A DNA stretch of 64,000 nucleotides from Glomus cerebriforme (GCA_003550305.1 QKYT01000125.1:82283-146282), one strand, 5' to 3'; counted from the first letter of the stretch, positions 1-10,682 are shown. Translations and numbers: made by a program. Notes: generated from the letters alone by a model not told the origin.

Positions 1-1015
1 CCTCTCGACACTTCTCTATGCATAATTCAATAGATATCTATTAAGTAAATTTAGAGTTTGAACTTACTATAGGATGAAAAAATGTGATATTTACCCAAGT
101 TATTCTGTTCCTCCTCAAACTTGACCCACTTAAGCCAATTCTTTGGTTCTGGATGTACATTAACAAACCTCTCATAAATCGCTCTTGCTCTATCAATTTC
201 TTTGTATCTCTTTTCCATTTTTATATAAGCATTCCATGCTAATTCATCCGGTTCCCATTGCATCCAACGTTCAAATATTTGACGTGCTCCTGCAACATTT
301 CCCAACATTTCTTCCATATAAGTATATTTATACCTTAATTATAAAGTAAATTATAAGTCAACCTAAATTAAATAAAATCTGTGTCTTCCAAATGTTAAAG
401 AACTCACCAAAATTGGTCAACTCGTGGTAATAAAGTGACCGCACGATCAAACAAATTTCTAGCATGATTGATATTGCGACTCTTCATTTCCATTTCGGTA
501 TATTTAATATAAAGAGTAACATTACGCGAATCCACATCTAATGCCCTTTCATATATCGAACGCGCTCTATTAGAAACATAATTAATTAAATGTTAAATTA
601 GAATGTCTTGGGTAAATAGAAAAATTTTTCAGCTTCTTAAAATAAATACCTATTTAATTCTTTTTGACTTTCTTCCCATGCTGCATATTTCAACCAACTT
701 CCGATATTTAATCTATTCCTTCTTATAGCATCTTCAAATTCTTTTCTTTTACGTAGACGATATTCTGACAATTCTTCCAAGTCAGAAATCTTTTGACGGG
801 GTGCTTTCTTTGCAGATTCTTGTCTTTCTTTTGCTTCACGAAGAATTTGCTCGGCAGTAATTTGGATCGGTGCGGGATTTTTGTTTTTGATCTACATAGA
901 ATTAAAAACTCAACGTTATACTCAAAAATAAGTACAATAAATTTAAATGATCAAAATTTACCTTTGGAGGACCCCGCTGTTGTTTATAAAGATTTGGCAC
1001 TTGTGATGGATCCAT
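1..1015 (-). CDS. CLF1: Pre-mRNA splicing factor CLF1 (Crooked-neck/SYF3), 3' part missing
   Basis: Scaffold protein of the Prp19-associated (NineTeen) complex in the spliceosome, built of HAT (half-a-TPR) repeats; nuclear. I read exons at 1015-962, 891-650, 566-408, 333-95 and 15-1, all joined by GT-AG introns in consistent phase. The protein begins [18 protein letters not shown], followed by [16 protein letters not shown] and then HAT repeats with typical motifs such as [28 protein letters not shown] and [19 protein letters not shown]. The last visible exon reads EKCRE and runs off the left edge, so most of the ~650-700-residue protein lies outside. Start chosen because it gives the conserved CLF1 N-terminus. 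Divergent from the ENV7-like kinase, 261 bp apart. Confidence 0.95.
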
Positions 1016-1276
1016 TATGAAAAATTATACTCTGATATTTTATCGCACTGAAAAAAAGCAACACTATATAAAGCAACTAAAAAAAAAAAGTCACTAATGG
1101 AATATTGATTATTGCCGTTTTTATCAACGTACACGTGGCCGTATTACAAGGAAATTTGTGTTTTTGAGTTTCAAGCAAATTTATCAATTTGAACGGAAAA
1201 ACGGGAAAAGACTTTGTACCTTCAAGATCGTTTAAATATATTAAACCTTTTTTTTTCCTAAAGACGTAAATACAAA
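1016..1276. promoter_or_regulatory. Bidirectional promoter region CLF1/ENV7
   Basis: 261 bp separates the two divergent start codons. It contains a poly-A stretch (about 1079-1090) and a palindromic CACGTG at 1132-1137, the core site of bHLH factors such as Cbf1. Shared regulation is an inference from spacing. Confidence 0.5.
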
Positions 1277-2972
1277 ATGTCTTTAGTATTGAGCTCAGTG
1301 CGGGAAACCCTATACGCTGTTACTTCTTGTTGTTTTCCGAACCAAACACTTCATATAAATCGCCGAACTTTTAAAGTGATAAAATTGCTTGGTGAAGGGT
1401 GAGGCAATATTTTAAAATATTTTGAATACTAGTTTCTTCATGTGCAGGAAGTTAATATCCTACGACTATTTAGAGGTTTTTCCTATGTTCATCTGGTACA
1501 GGATACCAGCACTGGGCGATATTACGCTTTGAAAAAGATTCGTTGTCAATTTGGTAGCGATTCTGTGAAAGATGCTATGAAAGAGGTGGATATGTATAGA
1601 TTATTTTCACATGAAAACATTATCAAAGTCATTGTAAGTTTTACATATTCAATCAAAAAATTAAGAAAATGAAATTTTAGGTTAAATTGACTTAAGCTTA
1701 TATGTTAGGATACTTGTGTTGTTCAAGATAAAAACGGTGGTAAAATCGTATATATATTTTTACCATATTATAAGGTTAGTTATTATTTATTACTTTTCGT
1801 TTTAGGACCCAACATATTATTTATATATAAAAATTGTTAATATAGAGCGGAAACCTTCAAGATGCCATCAAAAAAAATTTAGAACATGGTAGACATTTTA
1901 GCGAGATAGAAATGCTGAAAATTTTCCGAGGAATTTGCTATGCCGTTAGAGCTCTTCATACTTATAAATTTCCTAGTGTTCCTTTACGATCAGGAAATGG
2001 AATAGCGAATTCAGATGTAAATGGCATGGAAAATGGAATGAATAATAATTTAATATCATCACAATTTAATGATTCACAGAGCGATGATGATATTGTACCG
2101 TTTGCTCATAGAGATATTAAACCTGGGTAAATGAAAAACTGTTATATTCTTCAATTTTATTTTTATTTAATGATTTTGGTTAAAAATTTTCATAGTAATA
2201 TTTTGTTATCTGATGATTCGCAAACTCCTGTGCTGATGGATTTTGGATCTTTGGTTCGAGCACGAATAAAGGTTCAAACTCGCAATGAAGCTTTAATGCA
2301 GCAAGACTTAGCAGGCCAACATTCCACTATGGCATATCGTGCACCAGAGTTATTTGATGTGAAGACCAACGTTGAACTTAATGAAAAAGTTGATATTTGG
2401 GTAAGTTGGAAAAATATATATGTATTATTTGCAATCAATATCGACCGGCCTAAACCATTTGGGCTGATTTTTATAATGCCTTTGGTCAACATTAGTTCTG
2501 TTGACAACATCTGAAACATATGTATTTGTTTTCATTCGAATTAATCTCTTTTTTTTAAAAAAAAAAAGTCATTGGGATGTACTTTGTATGCCATGGCCTA
2601 CGGGGAATCACCATTCGATTCTAGTATTAATGAGCAGGGTGGATCGATTGCTTTAGCTGTCCTCAATGCTCAATTCCGGTTTCCCACTATTGAGTCTGAC
2701 AAGTAATAAATGAGTGATTTTTCTTTTCTTTATCGCTTACAACAATGATAATATTCAACGTATTTATTTTAATTTAATTACAGATATTCTCCAGAGTTTA
2801 AGGATCTAATCAGTTTTATGTTAAAGGTAGATCCTAAAGATCGGCCAGATATTCATCAAGTATGTCTTTTTATTTTTATCTCTAACAATTATCTTGAATA
2901 TTGTCTAATGGTGAATTTTTTATATAGGTTATTGCTAAAGTTGATACATTATTAGAACAATTAATCTCTTAA
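1277..2972 (+). CDS. ENV7: Serine/threonine kinase, Env7/STK16 (NAK) family
   Basis: Protein kinase related to human STK16 and yeast Env7, membrane-associated regulators of secretory and vacuolar traffic. Eight exons: 1277-1398, 1474-1633, 1709-1774, 1846-2126, 2196-2400, 2569-2702, 2784-2859, 2928-2972. The N-terminus has the CC pair (VTSCCFPNQTLHI) that is palmitoylated in the family. Then come glycine loop GEGGFSYVHLVQD, VAIK-equivalent YALKKIRC, catalytic loop HRDIKPGNILL, DFG-equivalent MDFGS, APE motif MAYRAPELFD and LGCTLYAMAYGESPFD. An Asn/Ser-rich insert sits just before HRDIKPG (around 1987-2095), a position where family members vary. Start chosen for the conserved N-terminal Cys pair. 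Function is by family; motifs are read directly. Confidence 0.93.
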
Positions 2973-4197
2973 AGAATTATTTTATCAAATGAACTTGCAA
3001 TATTCAGCAATAATGACAAATTATTATTTTTTTTCTATAATTTTTATTCATATTTGAATTTACCTAATATGTATTCTATGTTTATTACAAATGTTTCATT
3101 ATATATTTAAATATTACATGATTGATTATTTTTGTTTTGAATAAATTTAAAAAATTTGGATTAAATGCACTTTTTATAAAAAATACTTTGATTATTTGTG
3201 ATCTATTTCTTTTGTTTAACTTATCACAAATATATTCATTAAATAGCCAATAAAATAATTAAGATAAATTCATATATAAGATAAAAATATTTTAGTTTGT
3301 TAACAAACATTTTCCTGTTCTTAAGCAAATTTTATTCAAATTTGTTATGATAAAAATTTAAATAAAATATCACAAAATATGTATTTTTTACTAGTATTTT
3401 AAGAATTAATATAGTATTGGAATTTGGTCATAAGCAAGAAATTTGCTACTAATATTTATTAAATAAGCAACTAAGAAATTTTTTGTTATTAAAAAATTAT
3501 AAATTTTATAAATGATTATATTATTTTTAAAATTTTTTTTTTATATTTATAAAACTAATATAGAATTTTAAGCAAGAAACCAATCTTTTAAAGATTATAA
3601 TAATTAAAATTTTAAAATAATTAATCAAACTATTATTATATTTCTTCTTATTAAATATTTCTATTATATTTTCAAAGTAATCTTTAATTAGAATTCCAGA
3701 AAACTCTAAAATAACTCATAATTTTTTTTTTACTAATGAGTTTTAGCAAATTAAATCAAATTTAAAAAATTAAAAATCAGTTTTTTATGATCATTTCATC
3801 CAATTTAACTAATTTTTTTTTTAAATGTAATTTTAAATAAACTTTACAAAATAAAAAAAAGTTAATACAAATTGAATTACTTAATAATGAAATAATTGCA
3901 AAAAACTATTTTAGCAAAAAGTATTAATTATGGTATGGATTAGTTATAAGTTATATATTAGTTTTCTAAAATTCTTTCTAATTATTTAGAGTAAAATAAA
4001 GGATTATATATATTTACAAAAAATATCATAAAAATTACATAATAATTTCTGGTTATTTATATAGGTCGCATTTATTTCACTGACAAACGTTTCACTAACA
4101 ATTATTTTACTAACAACACTGGATATAACAGTTAAATACTTGATTCACATTATAACATAACTCTAGCCAATATAATTATATATCACATTGTATGTTG
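2973..4197. other. AT-rich intergenic DNA
   Basis: Very AT-rich sequence downstream of the kinase with many homopolymer runs of A and T. No open frame with recognisable protein character and no clear repeat structure seen on either strand. Confidence 0.5.
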
Positions 4198-4790
4198 TTT
4201 ATCTTTTTCAATACTTTCTCAATATGTTCTATATGTTCCTTAAAATTTTCTGAGTATATCATTATATCATCAATATATATTACTACAAATTTTCCAATAT
4301 ATTCCTTTAATATTTCATTTATTAATCTTTAAAAAGTTCTTGGTATATTCTTTAGCCCAAATGGCATTACATTATACTCAAATAATTTTTGTAAACAAAT
4401 AAAAGCTATTTTCTTTTTATTTTTTTTTTGACATTTTTACTTGATAATATCCTGCTACTAGATCTAAATTTGTAAACCATCTTGCTGTTTGATATTTTTC
4501 TAATAACTCATTTATCCTTGGTAATGGATATGCATTTGTCTTTATTACCAAATTTAATTTTCTATAATCAATACAAAATCTATAGTTTCTACTTCTCTTT
4601 TCTGCTAATGTTACTAGTGATTTTCAAGAACTTCAAGATTTTCTTATTTTTTCTATTTTTATTAATTATTCTATTTCTTTCTTTATAAATTCTTCTTTAT
4701 CTTTTATTTCTTTATATCTCTTTTGTAATATAAGTTCCTATCCATCTTTTATTATTATCCTATATTTTACAAAGTTTACTTTACCAATTT
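4198..4790 (-). mobile_element. Degenerate Ty3/gypsy retrotransposon reverse transcriptase fragment
   Basis: On the minus strand the translation shows the ordered blocks of a Ty3/gypsy reverse transcriptase: a degenerate EEFI.KEIE block, then RFCIDYRKLN (about 4551-4585), NAYPLPRINELLEKYQTA, WFTNLDLVAGYYQVKM, YNVMPFGLKNIPRTF and the catalytic YIDD within FVVIYIDDIMIYSENF (about 4250-4290). In-frame stops and at least one frame change interrupt it, so it is dead. I could not find LTRs, integrase or gag nearby; it appears to be an isolated pol fragment. Family assignment rests on the order and spelling of the RT motifs. Confidence 0.88.
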
Positions 4791-4823
4791 TTCTTTATCA
4801 TATTCACATTAGAAAGTTTTGGA

Positions 4824-4996
4824 GATGTTGATATATACTAAAAAATACGTTAAACAGCACTATCAGTTGTTTAACATGTTGTAAAACACCTGTATACTGG
4901 AATTTATCAACATATGCAGTAAACATACACATTTTTCTATACTAATAATTATTAAACATATTATATACTGTTGTATAACATCTATATATCAACATC
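4824..4996. repeat. Possible short inverted-repeat element
   Basis: GATGTTGATATATA at 4824-4837 is matched exactly by its reverse complement TATATATCAACATC at 4983-4996, enclosing about 145 bp. This could be a small MITE-like element just beside the retrotransposon relic. The arms are only 14 bp and AT-rich, and no target-site duplication is obvious, so chance is possible. Confidence 0.3.
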
Positions 4997-5589
4997 ACTT
5001 AATATTTTTTTAATATAATAAATAGTTATAAAAAATAATTATTATATAATTATAATTTTATTTATTTTAAATTTACTTATCTAATAAATATATTAAAAAA
5101 TAATTTTTTTATAAATTATAATTAAAATTTTATTAAAATTTATTAAAAATCTTTAAAATCAGATTCAGATTATTATATTAGTCAATATTAAACATAATTC
5201 TGGCCAAATTTAAAAATAATTCAGGCCAAAACTATCTAATTAGTTTTGTAAAATTTCAATTTTCAATTTTCACTTTTCTTAATATCTTACTACTGATATG
5301 TCCTCTTTTTGTCACTATGAATGGGCAGAGAAAGCAGCAATGACTCTTCTCCTATAGGTACTAATGACCTCTACTTATCCATAAAGAAGGAGCTTTTCGC
5401 AAGATTAATTAAGAAAAAAAAATCAAAATTAAAAAAGAAAAAAAAAAATGAAAAAAGACTCATTATATACTTTTTTTATATCATGTGTATCATATAATAC
5501 TAGCTGCAGTTAAAAATAACTGCACGTTGTACTTATCAATTAAGCTACAAGCACAGTTTATTAGTTAATTTTAAAAACCTTAAATCAGT

Positions 5590-6570
5590 TTTAATCACCA
5601 TTTAAACTTGGTTCTGGAAATTAAGAAATGGTAAGTTTCTTCATAAAACTTACCATTTTTTTTAAAGAAACGTTTCTAACATTTCTTCTTTTTTCTTTTA
5701 TAGGTCTCTTAATTTTTAGTCCGATACTGGAAAGTGGAAACTGGTAAGTTTTTTCGTAAAACTTACCATTTTTTTTATTTTTTTTTAGAAATGCTTATTA
5801 ATGTTTCTTTTTTTTCTTATAAGTTTTCTGAGCTCTTCAGTCTAGAATGGGAAAAGAAAACAGTAAGTTTCTTTGTGAAATTTACCATTTTTTTTTTGTT
5901 TTTTTTTTAGAAATGCTTATTATTACTTTTAAGATCATCATTAATAGTTTTCTTAAGAATATTAATATTAACGTTTCTTTTTTTTTCTTGTAGGTTCTCC
6001 GAGCTCTTCAGTCCGGACTGAAAAGGAAAAACGGTAAGTTTTTTTGCGAAACTTACCATTTTTTTCATTTTTTTTTAAAGAAACGTTTCTAATGTTTCTT
6101 CTTTTCTTTTCTTATAGGTTCTTTGTACTTTCAGTTCAATACTAGAATCAGAAATGGTAAGTTTCTTAAGTTTTTTTAAGAAACTTACCATATTTTTTTT
6201 TGGTTTTCTTTTATTAGAAATATTTCTAATATTTTTTTTCTTTTTCTTTTGTAGGTTCTCTTAGCTTTCAGATTAGTACGTGAAGTTGGAGAATGGTAAG
6301 TTTTTTCGCAAAACTTGACATTTTTTTCTTTTTTTTTTAGAAATGTTTTCTAACNGTTCTTTTTCTTTTCTTNTAGACTCTNNTTCANTTTGGGCACTTG
6401 GAATTAGNAAATGGTAAGTTTCGTAATGAAACTTACCATTCTTTTTTTACTTTTTTTAAATAGAAACATTAATGTTTCTTCTTTTTTCTTTTTGTAGGTT
6501 CTTGGATTTCATTTCTGGTATTGAAGTTTTTTTACGAAATTTTTATCTGATGCATTTATTTAAAGAATCA
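5590..6570 (+). repeat. Tandem array 1: ~121-bp units with splice signals and a donor hairpin
   Basis: At least seven head-to-tail units with starts near 5704, 5824, 5994, 6118, 6255, 6377 and 6498. Each has a 37-41-nt 'exon-like' core ending in a donor-like gGTAAGTTT, then the inverse complement AAACTTACCatt, a T-rich tract, AGAAACGTTTCTAAC (self-complementary and branch-site-like), a polypyrimidine tract and an acceptor such as TTTTGTAG or CTTATAG. The donor lies in the stem of a hairpin; at 5626-5658 the stem is a perfect 13 bp. Core lengths (40, 39, 40, 39, 41, 37) are not multiples of three, so a translated product is unlikely in the present state. The third spacing (170) carries an insertion. 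The array continues into the gap. Confidence 0.85.
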
Positions 6571-7440
6571 NNNNNNNNNNNNNNNNNNNNNNNNNNNNNN
6601 NNNNNNNNNNNNNNNNNNNNNNNNNNNNNNNNNNNNNNNNNNNNNNNNNNNNNNNNNNNNNNNNNNNNNNNNNNNNNNNNNNNNNNNNNNNNNNNNNNNN
6701 NNNNNNNNNNNNNNNNNNNNNNNNNNNNNNNNNNNNNNNNNNNNNNNNNNNNNNNNNNNNNNNNNNNNNNNNNNNNNNNNNNNNNNNNNNNNNNNNNNNN
6801 NNNNNNNNNNNNNNNNNNNNNNNNNNNNNNNNNNNNNNNNNNNNNNNNNNNNNNNNNNNNNNNNNNNNNNNNNNNNNNNNNNNNNNNNNNNNNNNNNNNN
6901 NNNNNNNNNNNNNNNNNNNNNNNNNNNNNNNNNNNNNNNNNNNNNNNNNNNNNNNNNNNNNNNNNNNNNNNNNNNNNNNNNNNNNNNNNNNNNNNNNNNN
7001 NNNNNNNNNNNNNNNNNNNNNNNNNNNNNNNNNNNNNNNNNNNNNNNNNNNNNNNNNNNNNNNNNNNNNNNNNNNNNNNNNNNNNNNNNNNNNNNNNNNN
7101 NNNNNNNNNNNNNNNNNNNNNNNNNNNNNNNNNNNNNNNNNNNNNNNNNNNNNNNNNNNNNNNNNNNNNNNNNNNNNNNNNNNNNNNNNNNNNNNNNNNN
7201 NNNNNNNNNNNNNNNNNNNNNNNNNNNNNNNNNNNNNNNNNNNNNNNNNNNNNNNNNNNNNNNNNNNNNNNNNNNNNNNNNNNNNNNNNNNNNNNNNNNN
7301 NNNNNNNNNNNNNNNNNNNNNNNNNNNNNNNNNNNNNNNNNNNNNNNNNNNNNNNNNNNNNNNNNNNNNNNNNNNNNNNNNNNNNNNNNNNNNNNNNNNN
7401 NNNNNNNNNNNNNNNNNNNNNNNNNNNNNNNNNNNNNNNN
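6571..7440. other. Assembly gap (870 N)
   Basis: A run of 870 unknown bases in the middle of tandem array 1. Unit-like sequence resumes on the far side (7441-7545), so the gap most likely replaces further repeat copies of unknown number. Scattered single Ns at 6355-6408 and 9374-9570 show low-quality sequence nearby. Confidence 0.95.
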
Positions 7441-7545
7441 TTGAAATTTGGGTTTTTGGTAATCAGAAATGTAAGTTTCGCAACTTAGCTGCAAAACTTA
7501 TTTACTTTTTTGTAGGTTCTGGGTTTAGATATTAGAATTGAATAG
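7441..7545 (+). repeat. Last degenerate unit of array 1
   Basis: Directly after the gap lie a donor-like tGTAAGTTTCG, a degenerate AAACTTA arm, a short T tract, an acceptor TTTTGTAG and a core starting GTTCTGGGTTTAG. These match array 1, with a shortened intron-like part. It marks the right edge of that array. Confidence 0.6.
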
Positions 7546-7589
7546 TTAATTAGTAAAGACAGAACCTAAATGACCAAATGAATAGTTTC

Positions 7590-8420
7590 TAAATGAATAA
7601 GGGTGAGTTCGTTCTTTTATTTGTTTTAATTTTTTTTTACTTGAAGGAACGTAACTAACGTCTCCCTTCTCTTTTTTTTAGGAAATCTAAATGAACAGAT
7701 AACTAGGATCTTAGATGAATGTAAATTCATTTTTTTTTTTACTTTATTAATTATTAGAGAACGTAACTAATGTTTCCTTTTTTTTTTAGGAAATCAGATG
7801 GATGGACAAAGCCGAATGACTAGAATCTTGAATGAATATAAGTTTGTTCTTTTTTTTACTTTATTAATTATTAGGGAACATAACTAATATTCCCTTTTCT
7901 CTTTTTTTATGAAATCAAATGAACAGATGAAGCTAAACAACTGGGATCTTGGACAAACGTAAGTTCATTTTTTTTTACTTTATTAATTATTAGGAAACGT
8001 AATTAACATTTTCTTTTCTCTTTTTTTTAGAAAACTGGATGAATGGATGAAGCTGAATGACTGGGATCTTAGATGAATGTAAGTTTGTTCTTTTTTTTAC
8101 TTTATTAATTATTAGAGAATGTAACTAACGTTCCTTTTTTTCTTTTTTTTAGGAAACTGAATGAATGGATGAAGCTGAACAACTGAAATTTTGGACAAAC
8201 ATAAGTTCGTTCTTTTTTTACTTTATTAATTATTAGAGAATGTAACTAATATTTTCTTTTTTCTTTTTTTTTTAGGAAACTGAATGAATGGATGAAGCCA
8301 AATGAATGGAACTTGAATGAATGAACTAAAAGATTAGTTCATTTGTTTCTTTTCATTTTTTTTACTTTCAGAAAACATAATTAATGTCTCCCTTCTCTTT
8401 TTTTTAGGAACTAAATGAAC
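7590..8420 (+). repeat. Tandem array 2: ~121-bp units with 48-nt exon-like cores
   Basis: Cores begin at 7682, 7790, 7911, 8031, 8153 and 8276; four consecutive ones (7790-7837, 7911-7958, 8031-8078, 8153-8200) are exactly 48 nt. Each is followed by GTAAGTT or ATAAGTT, a T tract, ACTTTATTAATTATTAG, GAACGTAACTAACGTTC (inverted repeat plus branch-site-like CTAAC), a pyrimidine tract and TTTTTTTAG. In the phase-1 frame the cores share residues such as NEWMKLNDWDL, but several carry TGA or TAG. The unit length and intron-part sequence resemble array 1, so the two are probably related. Transcription is not shown by the sequence. Confidence 0.85.
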
Positions 8421-8425
8421 AATTA

Positions 8426-8632
8426 GATTCAAATCGGTTTAGTTTCAGATTTAAATTAGTTTCAAATCAATTCAGTTTCAGATTAATTAGATTTAAATCA
8501 GTTCGATTTCAGTTTGATTCAAATTTGGATCAGTTTCAGATCAGTTCAAATCAGATCTGATCAGATCTGTTTCAGACCAGATTTGAATCAGATCAGATTT
8601 AAATCAAATCTGATCTGAATCAATCTATTTGG
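8426..8632. repeat. Short-period repeat of TTCAAATC/TTTCAGAT words
   Basis: About 200 bp built of ~10-12-nt words (TCAAATCAGTTTCAGAT and variants) that switch orientation halfway, ending in AGATTTGAATCAGATC forms. At 8552-8569 it holds an 18-bp perfect palindrome, CAGATCTGATCAGATCTG. It directly follows array 2. Confidence 0.6.
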
Positions 8633-9460
8633 AACACTAGATACAATTACATAAATATTTAACAATTTTTGGAAACAAATTATGATCTAATAATTAGATT
8701 TAAATAAATATTATATTAATCAATTTATCTTTATAGAGGATTTGAATAATATAAAATTTATCTTTCTATTATTAATATTGATGAAGATAAAACTAGATAA
8801 ACATTTAACAATTATTAGTGACAGAGTAGGATTCCGAATAATATATGAATAGGTAGAATTTGAGTTTGCTTATTGAATATAGAAAATTTTTACCTTTGGT
8901 GAGATTTTTTTGCTTATTTAAAGGATTAAATTTAAAATAGTCAGTATTTTATATGTGTAGTAAGATATATAAATTTGATTCAGTAATGTGTTTGCATAGC
9001 AGAAACTTATTTTGGAATATATGGAATATGTTATATGACGTCAATTATTTTAAAAATATACTTCTTAAAATTAAAGATACATAAACAAAATTAACATGTA
9101 AATTTAATACGTAATGGTGTAACAAAATCTAATTTATTTTTATACATGACAGTGTAACAAAAATTAATGCATTTTTATATATAATCGTGCAATGAAATTA
9201 TATATGATCGCATAACAAACTTTTATGTGACAAAGTTATAAAATGTATACGCATTCACGTAATACCAAAAATGATATACTGTATACAAGTTGAAAAGAGG
9301 GGTAGGACTGTAGGAGAGAGGGAAAATTAGTATTTTTTTCCAAATTTTTGTTTTTACAATACCATTTCTGCATNANTNATTAAAAGTTGCATCTATTTTA
9401 CTTAGTAACTTTTTNACAATTTTTGATGNTTTTTTATAGTAAAATTTGACATTTTTTAAC
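8633..9460. repeat. AT-rich DNA with degenerate dispersed repeats
   Basis: No gene seen. A segment at about 8691-8803 (TTTGAATAAT...TTGATGAAG region) has a diverged second copy at about 10058-10170, and GTTTGCTTATTGA at about 8864 recurs at about 9983. At 9110-9260 a degenerate word containing GTGTAACAAAA recurs at intervals of about 40 bp. These look like relics of older repeats. Confidence 0.35.
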
Positions 9461-9900
9461 TGTTATATACTTTTAAAATTTGAATATTATATTTTAATTA
9501 ATCTCAAAAAATAGGTTATGAATGCCGATTTTGANTTTAATATAAAGAAANTGCTAAAATGCAAAATNNGNCNNAATACAAAAGTTAATTGTGAGTCTTA
9601 ACTATCTGTTATATACTTTTAAAATTTGAGTATTACGTGTAATTTTATTTGCTCTACAACTTTACTTAATCTTATAAAGTAGATTTTAAATGCGATTTTG
9701 AGTTTAATATAGAGAAACTGTTAAAAATGCAAAATCAGAGTATGAAAGTTAATTGTGAGCCTTAACTATCTGTTATATACTTTTAAAATTTGAGTATTAC
9801 GTGTAATTTTATTTGTTCTACAACTTTACATAATCTCAAAAAGTAAGGTTTAAATGCTAATTTTGAGTTTAATATAGAGAAACTATAAATTTTACTTAAT
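9461..9900 (+). repeat. Three-copy tandem repeat, ~146-164 bp
   Basis: Copies start at 9461, 9607 and 9771, each with TGTTATATACTTTTAAAATT. They then share a TGAGTATTACGTGTAATTTT block, a TTTGAGTTTAATATAGAGAA block and AGTTAATTGTGAGYCTTAAC. The first copy is more diverged, partly shortened, and contains Ns. No coding potential seen. Confidence 0.75.
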
Positions 9901-10456
9901 ATATATAAGTTACAAAACAGTTTGCTTGGCAGAGCCAAATTTTCTTAAGTCATAATGAAAGTTTGCTTAGCAGAGTTGAAAATAGTTTGCTTATTGATCA
10001 TAGTAAATTTTGAAATTTTCATCTGACCTATACATAGATTGTTTAGGGTCCTGACAGAGTATCATTTAGTAATTAAATTTTAATAAATTTTATATCATTG
10101 GATTAATCTCAATGAGAGAATTTGAATGATAGTAAAATCATCATTCTAGCATTGATATTGGTAGAGTTATATTTTAATAAAATTTATAATATATTGCAGA
10201 TTTTCACTTTTTTTTATCTATATAATTAAAAATATTTGTGTGTAACTGTAACGTTTAGATTAACTGTATAAATAAATGCTTTAAAGTTGTATAACCTAAT
10301 CATGTCACGTTATACAAAGTCCAAAAAAGGCAATTTTATTTCCTACGAAAATTGGATCAAATGGTCATACAAGATTACATAAAATTCCAAAAAAGGAAAT
10401 CGATATGNATACATATAATTCTGGCCGGAATTAAAAATTTTAATTAAAATTTTAAA

Positions 10457-10487
10457 ACCCGTTGCAAAGCAACGGGTAGCAAACTAG
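10457..10487 (+). mobile_element. Helitron-type 3' terminus (hairpin + CTAG)
   Basis: ACCCGTTGC-AAA-GCAACGGGT (10457-10477) is a perfect 9-bp GC-rich stem with a 3-nt loop, followed after 6 nt by CTAG at 10484-10487 and then T. Helitrons end in a short subterminal hairpin about 10 nt before CTRR and insert between A and T, so this matches the known 3' end. The 5' TC end and any Rep/helicase gene were not found; the element may be non-autonomous, extending left from 10487 for an unknown distance. Confidence 0.7.
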
Positions 10488-10682
10488 TATATTTTTAATA
10501 AATATTTATGCAGTTCTTCAAATAATTTTCTTCGAATTTTTTTAGTAAAGTTTTTAGAAAAAATCTTTAAAAATCTTTAATATTGCAAATTTGTTAAAAA
10601 CTTTATGCAAAAATCTTTAAGATTTTTTTTTTATTCTGATTAACTTCAGTTAAAACTATTATTTAACTATTTTAAATTTTAG

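Noticed and set aside
6472..7494. Long open frames on both strands across the N run
   Set aside because: Produced only by unknown bases; no coding evidence.
5590..8420. CRISPR-like regular repeats
   Set aside because: Units are ~121 bp with degenerate copies and splice-like signals in a eukaryotic nuclear sequence; no short identical repeats with unique spacers.
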